Assembly: GCA_900491605.1 (NCBI GenBank)
Contig: UESW01003832.1
Location: 1,218,679-1,282,678 of the forward strand
Direction of reading: 5' to 3'
Source: Calamus simplicifolius
Lineage: Eukaryota; Streptophyta; Magnoliopsida; Arecales; Arecaceae
DNA length: 64,000 bases
Below are positions 11,129 through 22,533 of this stretch, piece after piece; within the stretch, counting starts at the first letter, position 1, and every line of letters begins with the position of its first letter. The notes beneath the pieces were generated by a model. The model was given only the letters and a program-made list of their open reading frames with translations, ran no database searches and was not told where the DNA came from. The translations under genes were made by a program, and so were the position numbers.

Positions 11129-11187
11129 TGAGTCATCATTTAATGCGATATTGTACTTATCTATAAGAAGTTTAGAGCTTATAAATA
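11129..11187 (+). promoter_or_regulatory. P2 promoter: TGAGTCA and TATA box
   Basis: TGAGTCA (11129-11135, the palindromic variant of TGACTCA) and TATAAATA (11180-11187) lie at the same spacing from the ATG as in the other copies. Confidence 0.5.
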
Positions 11188-11240
11188 CCTCATTACAATG
11201 ATGCTACCGTAGAAGCCACCCGAATCCTAAAAAATCTTTG

Positions 11241-11367
11241 ATGATGAAGAGCCTTCAAATCATTTTGATGATACTGCTGCTGCTCATTATGTCCTTTATT
11301 TTGCTTCATATGGCAGAAGCTCCAGCTCCAGCTCCAAATGAGTAAAATAAATCTTTCTTTTCATGTT
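11241..11367 (+). pseudogene. P2: peptide pseudogene, 5' part, disrupted by a 37-kb retrotransposon
   Basis: The signal peptide and APAPAPNE segment are intact, but the next codon is TAA instead of TAC, so the peptide stops at residue 34. At about 11367 the similarity to the P family ends and the LTR of the gypsy element starts. The rest of the gene resumes at 48625. The nonsense change may predate or follow the insertion. Confidence 0.75.
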
Positions 11368-12380
11368 TATTGCCATGGAAATCCATTCTCCGACTCGGGT
11401 GCACTCTGGCTCTTGGTCCGAATGCCGGTCCTTTTGCTCGGGGTGGAACCTACAAAATAGTTTGCATGCAGAGGGTATTTTGGGGGTTGCCCTCTGCGGA
11501 GGACCCTCCGACGCTCAAGTTAGTGAAAATTCACATCAAGCAGATGTGAGGAGAAGACTCTCGCAGAAGAGTTTCTCTAGATGGGTGTTCTTCTAAGAGC
11601 TCCAAGCTCTGATGGAGCTTTAATGGAGTTTTTCAGTATGAGAGCTAGTGAATGCGTACCTGAGAGATTTGGGGGCTATGGTATTTATAGGCGATCACCT
11701 GATTCCTTGGATGCATTACAGGGGGTCTGAAAGCTATCGAGATTTGAACAGATTCGAATCAAGTTTGTTACGAGGCCAGTAGGATCCATATCTTGTCAGT
11801 TAGAGGCTCATGGCCAGGAGAATTAGTTGAAGGATCGACGACTAGGAGAGTTGGTTGATTCCTTGAGATTCAACGATCATATAGGTCCTAGGCCACTTCT
11901 ATGGCCCTTAGGCCACTTCTGCCATGATTCTTCGTTTGAAATCTTATTCAGTTATTGTGAATTTGAACTCTCCTGCAATGGATTCCACAGAGGTGTTCGA
12001 GTGCCTCGGTCCGACCGAGGCGAGGGATAGTTTGGCTTTCTGATGCATGGTTTGCCAATGTATGAGGATGGCTCAGGTTGCCGAGGTATGAGGATGGCTC
12101 GGTTTACCGAGGTATGAGGATGGATCAGGTTGTCGAGATATGAGGATGGCTTGGTTTGCCGAGGTATGTGAATGGCTTGATTTTCCGAGGAACGTGGATG
12201 GCTCAGGTCGCCGAGGTATGAGGATGGCTCGGTTTGCCGGGGCGACCCATCTCTGTTGAAGGCGATTCGGCTTCGCTACCTTGCGGATGTGACAGCTGAT
12301 CGACAGGATGTTGGGATTGGTCTCGACCCAATTATCGATGTACATAGGCATTAATGCGATGATAATTTTACCCCTCATCA
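11368..12380 (-). repeat. Gypsy 3' LTR (left copy)
   Basis: Direct counterpart of 47662-48624. The inner edge is well fixed (CCCCTCATCA, ending 12380, next to the purine tract). The outer ~30 bp do not align with the other copy, so the left boundary may be anywhere from 11364 to 11400. It contains seven to eight ~28-bp repeats (GTTTGCCGAGGTATGAGGAT type) at about 12045-12240. Confidence 0.75.
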
Positions 12381-12620
12381 CATGTCCCCACTCCCTAGTC
12401 CGAAGTGTAAATTCGGATGTTGGGAGTAGAGTTTTGAAATAACCTCATTCGAATAGCCTCGTAAATGATAGGCCGCTGTTTTATCATCATTTTTTGCCAC
12501 AACACGAGGAGGAAATGCTTCATTTCTAGCAGGCCGCGATTGTGGGAGTCCCACATGGCGAGGCTCCTGTATTTATGGCACCCATATCGGAAGTTTTAGC
12601 GCTCCTGGCCTTCCTTCTGA

Positions 12621-12634
12621 AGTGTTATTTAAAG
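12621..12634 (+). promoter_or_regulatory. TATA-like motif of the antisense gene in the gypsy element
   Basis: TTATTTAAAGAGGG, followed by GC-balanced leader sequence, lies ~120 bp upstream of the ATG at 12754, on the strand opposite to gag-pol. It suggests that the antisense gene had its own promoter. Confidence 0.4.
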
Positions 12635-12753
12635 AGGGAAAGGGGCTAGGGAGGCGTCCCTTCTGCAATGCTTTCTCGTCTCTACCTTAGAGATTTTTCA
12701 TTCCTTCCCAAACCCTTGCTAGCTTATTTGTGTTTTGCCTCTCAACTTGTCAA

Positions 12754-15700
12754 TATGAAGGGCCCAAGCGATGTCGCCTTAGATAACCCTCGAGGATTTG
12801 GACAGAATTTGCCACCACTACAGGGTTCCTCGAGATGTTTCCCTATGACTTCCGAAGGCTGAGCATAGGGTTTCGACGGAGCTGAGCCGTGGGGTATTCT
12901 TCTATGAGGAGAGCTTGAGGGCAAGTCTCCGGTTTCCTCTTCACTCGCTAGTGCTGGAGGTAATGAGATTTGACAACATATGCCCGACAATGGTGGCTCC
13001 GAACAACTAGCGCAACCTCATCGGGTTCATCTCGATGTGCAGCCGTGTTTGGGTGACTGCAGCCATGTTGGGGTGACTGCTACAACCTGGTTTTCGGGAG
13101 GAGCTCTGAGTGGCCTTATATTGGTCCTCCAAAGTCGTTTAAAATGATTTCAGATAATCCATCGTCGATAAAAGAGTGGAAGTCCCAATTTTTTATTGTC
13201 GAGGGAAACATTGGTTCGGATTTTCCGAGGACATAGGCGAGCTACGTGAAAAATTTGGAGGTGCGCCCGGAGTTGACCGAGCAGAAGAAGAGGGATTTGG
13301 TAACCCTTCGCAGTAGTCGGATGCTATCAGCTAGCACCATGTTACGCCCTTTTTGCTGTCGGGCTCAATTCCATTGACCCCCAAGGTGAGTCTCTTTTTT
13401 CCTTTGCTCTAATGGTTGATATACTCAGGCAACTTTATTGTGGTTTGATTGACTGTTTGCTGTATTTTCAGCCAAGAGGTTGGTATTCGTGGGCCAAATG
13501 AAGAAGGAACAGGGCAAGTGCCATAGGGGCTCCAGCTCCGGGGACAAGCACAGATTTGAAAAGAGATCCCATCCTTCTGGGTCTCGCCCAAAGGAGCCGA
13601 AGAAAGATAGTGCTGGCCACCATTCCTCCACCCTAAAGAGGGGGGAAGTGGGAGCATCGGCCGCGATTGATGAGCCCTCCCTATCGAGGGGGGCATGGTA
13701 GTGGAGGAGGAGAGAGCCGTTGGGGGAAGCTCAGAGGGAGCTATCGAAGTTTCTCCCCTTCAAATAGTGGTCATGTTAGACGATGCCGAGGAGATGTCAT
13801 TGGTTCATCCGGCAATCCTCTTGTCTGAGGCTAATCAGCCTCTTTTGTTAGAGGTTGGTAGTCCTTTGGCACTGCGCGTGGATGGGGAAGAGGCCCCTGC
13901 TTTGGTTGAGGGGGCAAAAGAGGTAGTCGCTGCCGCTGAAGCTCACGTGGAGCCGTCCGAGGGGGGACCGGTGGAGGTTGAAGGACTTCCCATTGGAGGG
14001 CTTTCTCCCAAGGTACCGGGGGGAGCCACGGAGGAAGCCGAGGCTTGGGTGGAGTCTGCTGGGGATGAGGTAGTACTTGGAGAAGAGGAAGAAAAAGCAG
14101 CAGAAGAAGAAGAACCACTGAGCGAAGGGGATGCTCAGACCGGAATCCCTTAAGCCGGAGCCGAAGCATTCGAAGATCCATAGGTTAGAATTCTAATGGA
14201 GGAGGCCAAACGGATGGTAGCTCCTCAGGTCGAAGCTCCTCAGGCCAAAGCTCCTTAGGCCGATTCTTCGGCCGTGAATTCCCTTATTCATAGTCCAAAA
14301 GTAGAAGATGTGTTTACCACGTTGATGCGGTCCGTGCTGCGCATGGGAGAAGGTTCCTCACGGATGAGCCCACCGTAGAGGACATCATCGAGGTGGCTTT
14401 TGGGTGGCTCGGGGTGCCGAAGGATGTCTACCTTCTCCCTGAGATTAGCAGCCCCGCCTTTATGAAGATTGCCACAAACTATGCCTCCCGAGTAAGTTGT
14501 TGTGTCAAGGCAATAATTTTTAGTTGGTTGGCTCGGCCGCACTTTCTTACTTGTGCTTTTTCTGCAAAATGCCTTCATTATGAGGGCACTGAGTTGGCAC
14601 CTAAATCTGGCCATGGGGGCCTGTGCTCAGGCCAGGGGGAGGCCGTCGGTCTTCGGGCAAGGGTGGATTCAACTAGTAGGCTTTCCAGGACCTTGTCATC
14701 TGTCCAGAGGGATCTCAAGAAGATGAGCAAGTCCTACCAAGCTACCATCGAGAGAGCCTCTCGGCTCAAGATCCAAGTCAAAGAGCTCCAGGGCTTCTGC
14801 GAGCAATCAGACAAGGCCTGTTTGGAGTTATCACAGATCAAGTCTAAGCATGCCGATGAAGTCAAGGTTATGCGGCAGCATTTTGATGAGAGATCGGGTG
14901 AGCTGAAGAATAGCTACGCCGAAGAAAAAGATAACTGGAGCAAAAGGCTCGATAAAGAGGAGCACAGGCATCGACGATAGCAAGATCAGCTCACCAGCCT
15001 GAATAGGAAGCTCGCCGATAAGGAAGATCGACTGAAATGGCAGCATGATCAAATTGCCAAACTCACTGCTGACCTTAACCAATCTCGGTGGGAGATTGAG
15101 GATAAACAGTCTTAGATTAATGACCTCAAGGAGGGTTTTTAGCAGAATAAAGCGGCCAAATTGAAGGCCCTTGAAAAGGTTGATGAGTTGAACGAAAAAA
15201 TGGCTTGACGAGAGGAAGAGGTATTGTGTCTTCTTACTTACTTATTTTTAGTGCCTTTTCTTTCGGCCATAGTCTCAAATGATCTGGTGTTTGCAGATAG
15301 GCAGAATCGGGCTCGAGGTTCAGGACCAATTCAAGGCTTTGAGAGCGGAGTTGGCTTCAAGCCGCCAAATGAATTCCAAACTTGGGAGTCAGTTGGCCGA
15401 AGCTAATAGACGAATCTCTTCGGCCATGGACGGGTATAAGAGTTCCGCTTAATTTTCCAAGGAGTACAAAGCGGCTTGCGCCGATGCATTTCGGTTCGGC
15501 GAAGAGGAAACTCGAGCAAAGATCTCTTGGGTATATCCTATGTTAGATCTATCTTTTCTAGAGGCCGAGCTTTATGATACTCATACCCCAGGAGCCGAAG
15601 AATCTGAGTATGAGGATATCTTAGATGTTGATCTTGAGACTATCCTAGGCACTGATGAGGCCGCGGCTCCAGAGGGGTGCCCTCACCATGATGCCGAGGA

Positions 15701-15806
15701 ACCTAAAGTTCCCCCTCCAACCATATTCGGAGTGGGCGAACCAAGTCAAATTCCTTCAGATGTTACCGAGGGGGTCCCTGGAACTGACCCAAACCCTGAT
15801 TCTTAA
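12754..15806 (+). pseudogene. Antisense spliced gene of the gypsy element (putative gypsy-type transposon protein), decayed
   Basis: Multi-exon remnant on the strand opposite to pol. About 12900-13020 encodes a segment like EESLRASLRFPLHSLVLEV, matching the N-terminal part of plant proteins called 'putative gypsy type transposon'. A well-formed intron runs from 13386 (AAG|GTGAGT) to 13471 (TATTTTCAG). A second donor at about 14490 (CCGA|GTAAGT) has lost its acceptor AG. A third intron is 15221-15296 (GAG|GTATTG...TTTGCAG). Exon 13472-14153 is acidic, rich in Glu/Ala/Val. About 14650-15220 encodes a long coiled coil rich in Lys, Glu and Gln. The last acidic exon ends at 15806. In-frame stops at several points make it a pseudogene. 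The role of such proteins is unknown. Confidence 0.6.
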
Positions 15807-16620
15807 GGGTTGTTCATGTATTTTTTGCTTTTTTAACTTGTAATTTGATCAAAATCCAATGAATGAATCTTCTGTCTCCTTCTGCGTGTCTTATTGTTTT
15901 GGTTATTGTTTTTCAAATGATCTTTTTATCAGAAGTTTTTTCTGCTCGTAGCTCATCGTGAACGAATCTACTTTAAGATTGCATTTGCTTTTAGCAGTTC
16001 CAAATCAAATGCTCCGCTTAACTGAAGCTAAGTTAGCCAGGTTTCTCGATGTAACTGTTTGGTTTTGCTGAGGAACATTATCCCAGCCTCGTCCGAAGTA
16101 AGACAAATAGTTTGAAATGCATAAGATAACTCGGTTCATCGAGGCATAGGAGAGCTCGGCTCGAAATGGCTGAAACCATGGAAATACCTTAGTTGGGGCC
16201 AAGGTAAGGCAGATAGTTCGGTCTATCCAAAGCAAGAAGTTGGCTCGCTTTCTGCCAAGGTAGATGAAACGACTCTCGATTTGCCGACGGATACCTCGCT
16301 TTTCCTTAGGGCATTTATCCCGTTGGCCTTGTCCAATGTAAGTCCCTTTAGCGTATGCATTAAGTATTTGATCGCCATTGGATGGTGTCGTTTTTGAGGG
16401 GATCTCCCATGTCTGCCCATATCTCAAGGACCTACAGACAATTTTCTACATTTAAGACTCTTGATTCGAGATCAGAAGGAGATCTTCTGCCTTTCGTCAC
16501 GGCCTGGGAGGCATGCTCGGCATGCTTTGGGATGCGCCCTTTTTTCTTAGCTTACCATATGGCAGCGTGACCATGGTGTTTCGAATTCCAGGGCTCTTTT
16601 CTTTAATGGTTGCTCCCGGT
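15807..16620. other. Gypsy internal spacer
   Basis: Probable 3' flank of the antisense gene, then sequence with several TCGGTTC/CGAGG motifs like those of the LTR. Frames on both strands (up to 140 codons on the minus strand) show no recognisable domain and are not called. Confidence 0.4.
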
Positions 16621-16628
16621 TTGTTTCC

Positions 16629-17400
16629 TATAAAAAGGGGAGAGCAGACTATGCTTGAGTTTCTCCCGAAACCTTGTCTTCCTGTGAGTTACTGAGGTTT
16701 TCATGGCGCCTATTTTTACTGAGGTCAAAAGTGGAGAGATCAGCTTCCCTTTTGAAAGTTGGTTCATCACAGATAGCTAGGGTGATGGAGGAGCTGCTGA
16801 AGAGCAAGTAGTCCTCAAAGGAGGAGTCCTGGGGGTCATATGGAGAGCGCATGGGGATGGTTACAGGGGTCATACCGGGAGCGCATGCTCCTTGTATGGC
16901 CTCTTTGATATGCCATGGGGCCTTACAAACCACTGGAAATGCAAACGTCCAGGGCCCTATGGCTTATGTGGATTTCCCTCCCCCCTTAGTTTGAATTTCT
17001 TAATTCATCCACCTGAGGGGTCCTTCCCAACGAGGAAGGGGGTAGGTAGTGCTGGTGTCCTATCTATATTTTTGGGCGGTGGCTAGCAGCCCAGCATCCC
17101 ACTCAGGGCAGAAATCTTCGGCATCGGCATCCATGGGTCTTCAGCCCAGTTTGGATCTGTATGTTCATCCATTCGAGGGATCTGTGGATGGTCGACTTTG
17201 TTCTTTGGCATTAACCAGTGATTCAATGGAGCTGTCTGGTTTCTCTGATTTCTTGGGTCGGATGCAGAAATAGTGTTATCGACCGAAGCTGATTGCCCGA
17301 GCTTTTATTTTATTTTTCTTTATTTCCTGTGCTATGATGCACTTGTAATGCCTCTCAAAAGGTTGTAATTTTTATCAATAAAGAAAGTTCTTATTCTTCT
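16629..17400 (+). pseudogene. Possible second antisense gene remnant in the gypsy element
   Basis: A textbook TATA box, TATAAAAAG (16629-16637), precedes an ATG at about 16703 opening a frame that begins MAPIFTEVKSGEISFPFE. A TAG then follows, after which the frame is open for a long stretch. Further open segments reach 17273. AATAAAG polyadenylation-like signals lie at about 17377. The composition is protein-like, but I recognise no family. It could instead be an inert spacer with a chance TATA. Confidence 0.3.
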
Positions 17401-17814
17401 TCTTCGAGTACTTGTTCCTTTCCCAATGTGATTATGTTGCTCGGTAGTGAGAGTTGTTTTGCTTGTATTACGCTTTCTGGATCGTAGCGTAGTTTATAGA
17501 TCTCCGGCAGTGTTTAAATTACTTTGCCTTCATTAGGCATTTCGGTGATGCTCAGTCCTCTACGGAGGAAGCATTCATCTTTGTTTAGGTCAGAGAAGGG
17601 CCTGGGCGGCCTTACTAATATAATGAAGACATGGCCCTACTCAAGGGACGGAGTAGGTCTTTCTTTAACGAGAAATGACTCGCATAATTTTGATGATGTC
17701 AAAAGAAAGAGGTTACTTACCTCCACCGAAGCATGATAGGACGTTTCAGTCATGCTAGAGTGTCTGAGAAACCAACCGGCTTTGCTGCCATTGTGAAGGA
17801 GTCATCCATTCACA
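17401..17814. other. Gypsy internal spacer
   Basis: No recognised coding sequence, and a 70-codon plus-strand frame without known features. It precedes the minisatellite. Confidence 0.35.
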
Positions 17815-18195
17815 TCGAGACTTGAGATATTGCTCGAAGATGTCACTCGGTCCTGCCGAGGCCTTAGATATTACTCAAAGATATCACTCGGTCTTGCCGA
17901 GGCTTCAGATATTATTCAGAGATATCACTCGGTCTTGCCAAGGCTTCAGATATTATTCAGAGATATCACTTGGTCTTGCTGAGGCTTCAGATATTATTCA
18001 GAGATATCACTCGGTCTTATCGAGGCTTTAGATATTATTCAAAGATATCACTTAGTCTTGCCGAGGCTTTAGATATTATTCAGAGACATCACTCGGTCTT
18101 GCCGAGGCTTCAGATATTATTCAAAGATATCACTCGGTCTTGTCGAGGCTTCATATATTATTCAGAGATATCACTCAGTCTTACCGATGCTTTAG
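17815..18195. repeat. Minisatellite, ~41-bp unit, in the gypsy internal region
   Basis: About nine copies of a unit made of GATATCACTCGGTCTTGCCG and AGGCTTCAGATATTATTCA. The core CTCGG-TCTTG-CCGAG is an inverted repeat that can form a small hairpin. Frames through it are artefacts. Confidence 0.9.
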
Positions 18196-18955
18196 ATATT
18201 ATATTTTACTTGGCACTGCCAAGGTACGGAGATCACTCGATCCGATCGAGGATTCAAAATATTGTATTTTACTTGGCGCAGCCAAGGTATGGAGATATCA
18301 CTCGGCTCAGCCGAGGCTTCAAAGATTATATTTTACTTGGTGCTGCCAAGGTACGAAGGTCTCCCGGCCCTGCCGAGGTTTGTCAAATATATTTTACTTG
18401 GCGCGGCTAAGGTACGGAGATCGCTCGGCCCTATCAAAGATTTTTAAAAAATATTTTTTACTTGGCGCTGCCAAGGTATGAAGGTTTCTCGGCCCTGCCG
18501 AGGTTTGTCAAATATATTTTACTTGGTGCAGCCAAGGTACAGAGATCGCTCAGCCCTGCTGAGGATTTAAAAAAGATTATATTTTACTTGACGCTACCAA
18601 GGTACGAAGGTCTCTCGATCCTGCTGAGGTTTGTCAAATATATTTTACTTGGCGCAGCCAAGGTACGGAGATCACTCGGCCCTACCGAGGCTTCAAAGAT
18701 TATATTTAACTTAGTGCTGCCAAGGTACGAAGGTCTCTCGACCCTGTCGAGGTTTGTCAAATATATTTTACTTGGTGCGGCCAAGGTACGGAGATCGCTC
18801 GGCCTTACCGAGGATTTAAAAAGATTATATTTTACTTGGCGCTGCCATGGTACGAAGGTCTCTCAGCCCTGCCGAGGTTTATCAAATATATTTTACTTGG
18901 CGCGGCCAAGGTACAGAGATCACTCAGCTCTGCCGAGGCTTCAAAGATTATGTAG
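18196..18955. repeat. Minisatellite, ~62-bp alternating units, in the gypsy internal region
   Basis: About twelve copies alternating between two forms. One has ACTTGGCGCAGCCAAGGTAC, GGAGATCACTCGG and CCGAGGCTTCAAAGATTATA. The other has ACTTGGTGCTGCCAAGGTAC, GAAGGTCTCTCGG and CCGAGGTTTGTCAAATATAT. Each unit thus holds two short hairpins (CTTGG...CCAAG and CTCGG...CCGAG). The CCGAGGTATG motifs in the LTRs look related. Confidence 0.9.
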
Positions 18956-19049
18956 CAAGACCTGCTTCTTATTGCAGCTTTCAGGAAAAAGTAATCAAAT
19001 AGAAATTTTGCAAACCTTTGAAAGTTAAATTTAACGCAATGGATAGAGC

Positions 19050-20135
19050 AAGTTTATTGAGGGCGTACTCTTACTGAAGATAGGCACAAAGATTATCCGA
19101 GTTCTATGTCCGGGGAATAGATTTTTCATTCAGATCTTGGAGTTTGTAGGTGCTGGGTCTGATTACCTCTATAACTTAGTAGGGACCCTCCCAATTCAGG
19201 GACAGCTTCCCTTGCTCCAGTGGCTTTGACATGGATGCCTTCCGAAGTACCAGATCACCTGGAAGGAAAGACTTCCCTTTGACTCTGATGGAGTGATAGT
19301 GGGCTACTCTTTGTTGGTAGGTGGCCATTTAGATTCGGGCCTTCCCCTTGACTTCTTCTATTAAATCAAGATTAGTTCGGAGCTACTCATCATTGGATTC
19401 CTCCGAATAGCCTTCCACATGAGGGGAGGGGTGCCCGACCTCCACAGGGATGACGGCTTCTGTATCAAAAGCCATCTTAAATGGAGTTTGGCCTGTGGGT
19501 ATCCTTTCAGTAGTTCGGTATACCCACAACACATGGTGGAGCTCTTCTGCCCATCTGCCTCGTGCCCGGTTGAGCCAAGCTTTAATTCCTTATAGGAGAG
19601 TCCGATTGGTTACCTCAGCCTCCCCATTGGCTTGAGGATGTTCACTGATGTTAGGCGATGAAGAATACCATGATCCTCGGAACTTAGGATTATCGAATTA
19701 CTTTTTGTTGTCGATGATGATGGTATGGGGAAGGCCGAAACGACAGATGATAGACCTCCATACGAAGTCCTTAGCCCGAGCTTCGGTTATCTGGCGACTG
19801 CTTCGGCTTCGACCAACTTGGTGAAATAATCTATTGCGACAAACAAGAACTTCCTTTGCCCCGTTGCAAGGGGAAAAGGGCCGAGGATATCCATTCCCTA
19901 TTTGGCGAAAGGCCAGGGGGATGATATAGAAATCAGGTGAGCAGAGGGGAGCCTTTGAACATTTGAGTGTCGTTGGCATGAATCACAGGCTCGGACAAGG
20001 TCATCAGCATCTCTCTGCATCATTGGCTAGTAATATCCTTGGCGCAGCACTTTATGGCACAGGGTCTGACTGCCAAGATGATTACCATAGATGCCTTCAT
20101 GAACCTTCCGAAGAGCATAATCAAGCCTCCGACGG
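19050..20135 (-). pseudogene. Gypsy integrase remnant
   Basis: Minus-strand translation in shifting frames shows the zinc-binding segment (a CDSCQRHSN-type Cys-x2-Cys at about 19960-20010). The catalytic core follows: GMDILGPFPLATGQRKF-like at about 19850-19890, then FVWRSIICRFGLPHTIIID at about 19710-19770. The C-terminal domain is towards 19100. At least three frameshifts or stops interrupt it. In an intact element it would join cDNA to host DNA in the nucleus. It lies downstream of RNase H, the normal gypsy order. Confidence 0.75.
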
Positions 20136-20899
20136 TCAGAGGCATTTGAGTAATGGCATAGAGAAGGATCGCTTATACAACCGATCATCAATCAAAACAT
20201 AATGAGATGATTGCACTTTTAGCTTTCTTGCTTCTTTTCTGTCAGTGGGCAACAACCCTTCTTTGAGATATTTATACAGGAGATCTATCCAAGATGGTTT
20301 GGTGTCGACCTGCATCATCTGATCAGGATCAGCAATGCTGGATTTCTCCAGGACTTCCAAGTGGAACCTCTGTTCAAGGTCCATCAAGTCTATAGTCGCC
20401 AGACGGGACAGAAGGTAGGCGCGCGTATTTTCAGCCCTTGGAACTTGAATAATCTTAAATTCAGCAAAATAGGAAGATAGATCACGCACCTTTTGGAGAT
20501 ACCGAATCATGTTTGGTTCTCGAGCCTCAAATTCTTCTTGCACATAGCTTGCGACTAACTGAGAGTCAGTGTAGGCATTTAGCTTTTCGACTTTGAGATC
20601 GCGGGCGATGCAGAGTCCGGCTAGCAGGGCTTCATACTCTGCTTCATTGTTTGAGGCCAAGAAGGAGAAGTGGATGCCATATTCAAAAGTTTCCCCCTTC
20701 GGACTGGTGAGGACTAGACCAGCGCCAGAACTGCTCGTGCTGGAGGATCTGTCAGCGTGAAGCAACCACGGGGCATTAGGCTTTGGTTGTCCAGGGGTGT
20801 CCGAAGTAGAGCCATCTTCAGGTATGGTGCATTCAAGGAGGAAATCTGCCAGGACCTAGGCTTTGATGGCTGGACGAGGTAGATACTGAATGTCATATT
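20136..20899 (-). pseudogene. Gypsy RNase H remnant
   Basis: A 209-codon minus-strand frame (20136-20765) contains GAGLVLTSPKGETFEYGI, NNEAEYEALLAGL and LNAYTDSQLVASYVQ. These supply the acidic residues (E in NEAEYEAL, D in TDSQL) of plant gypsy RNase H. Upstream, in another frame (20714-20896), is the connection segment LPRPAIKAQVLADFL-like. The gypsy sequence stops at 20899, where copia LTR1 begins. The RT part that should precede it (YxDD region) is missing from the window. Confidence 0.8.
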
Positions 20900-22519
20900 T
20901 GTTGGGTTATGGAATGGAAAATCCCAATTTAATTGGAATAAAATGGTAGCAGAAACAAAATAAATTTATTCCATAACCTACCAAGGATCATATGCGTTTC
21001 ATAAAACCGAAAGAAGGATAAATAAAAACATTACCTTTTGTTGATCAGTATGTAATCCATCTGTTCTTGTGTTGGGTTTGCTCGGATCTTCAAAGGTGCT
21101 GCCTTTCAGAAAGACGACCACCCTCTACAAGTATCCACACACGAACGGACACCAAAACAGTTTTTGAATGCTAGTTCAACAAGTCCATTTTTCACAAAAA
21201 TGAACCATGATTTCCAACTCTCTGTTTATTCATTTTTAAGGCAAAAGACACGACCCTTCAAATGCCCCAATCGACATGACCTTTCAAATGCCCAATCGAC
21301 GTGACCTTTCAAATGCCCCATAGACTTAAAATGTATATATCATATATATACAAGTCTGATAAGGGTTTTTTAGTTAACTAGGATTTTAATTAGTATTTAT
21401 TTAAAACTCCTTTTAAATAATGACAATTTAAATCCTTGTCCTTACAAAATAAGGATTTAAATTTTTTAACCAAAAACCTTTATGGATTATTTCCTTATCC
21501 AATAAGAAAATATAACAAATTAATTACTTGTCATAATTTAAATTACGAATTTAAATTTTCTTAAAATTAAACTTGAATCTAAATGACAACTAATTATTAT
21601 TTATAATTTAAAATAATCTCATCATTTTAAATTACTATAGAGAGTAACAAACCGTAACCATTATTGTCCGTTCTTAGTGTGCGACCCTATAGGTTCAATT
21701 AACGTTGGCAGTAGGCCTAAATCACATTTTGATCCTACAAGTCATAAGCGGCCTCTAGCAAGACATTATGACTACCCAAGTTAAATGAAAAGCTCATGTT
21801 CCGAGACAACCTTAAAGTAGCTAATGACATAATCCTTTTGTCACATGATATCTTGATAGAATATAAGGCATGGAAAAAGTCAACCTTATATCGCTCTATC
21901 TTTAATTTCTCGAAACCCAATTAGACTGACTAAACAAATGATATTGATCTCCATCAATTCATTTGAGCACGGCCATGCATTTCTCAGTCTCAATCATCGA
22001 GGGGCCCAGAGATATCTCTCTTATAATAAGAGGGACAAATTCCATCTTAATCACTCATATCTCACTACATGATTCTTATTATGTTCAAGCATAATCTTTA
22101 TAATCATCCGGTTAAAGACAACGTTTGATTATGTCAAAACATAATATTCCTCATGTTGAGAACTATAGCAATCTCAGGTCTAAGGATTTAATGACACAAC
22201 TACTAGAGATTAACTTATGACTTTGATCCATGTATTAATCTCAAGGCGGGTCTTGTCCAATATTTGTTCTCAACAAATACATATAAATTTGATTTATATC
22301 TCATACACATATTCATCCCATGAATATCAATCAAATTTCATACTAATCTTAATTTATTGTTATTCCCACAACAATAACCGATTAGGGACATTTAGAATAA
22401 TTAATAATATTATTCAAGGACATTATTATAATAAACATGCAAATTATGATAATAGTAAATGCTCATAAATATTCAAAATACCATGTCCATACAATAGGCC
22501 TAGGGCACTATTACTAACA
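20900..22519 (-). repeat. Copia LTR1 (3' LTR of copia A)
   Basis: 1620-bp LTR with ends TGTTGGGTTATGG...ATTACTAACA (plus strand), i.e. TGTTAG...CCAACA in element orientation. It closely matches LTR2-LTR5. The purine tract GCAAGTGGGAGAT (minus strand) abuts 22519. The left flank is gypsy RNase H. The expected 5-bp duplication (ATATT) has no partner at LTR2, because the far side was rearranged. Confidence 0.9.
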
Positions 22520-22533
22520 ATCTCCCACTTGCA
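22520..22533 (-). promoter_or_regulatory. Polypurine tract of copia A
   Basis: Minus-strand GCAAGTGGGAGAT lies directly next to the 3' LTR, the usual position for the plus-strand cDNA primer. The same sequence abuts LTR2, LTR3 and LTR4. Confidence 0.7.

Noticed and set aside
17815..18955. Regularly spaced repeats that could suggest a CRISPR array
   Set aside because: Plant nuclear DNA, no variable spacers, and the unit repeats without unique sequence in between. This is a minisatellite.
21735..22468. Recurring 60-100 codon ORFs in the copia LTRs (also near 28712, 34004, 39300 and 46395)
   Set aside because: They repeat in every LTR copy with no domain and vary in length. LTRs are non-coding here.
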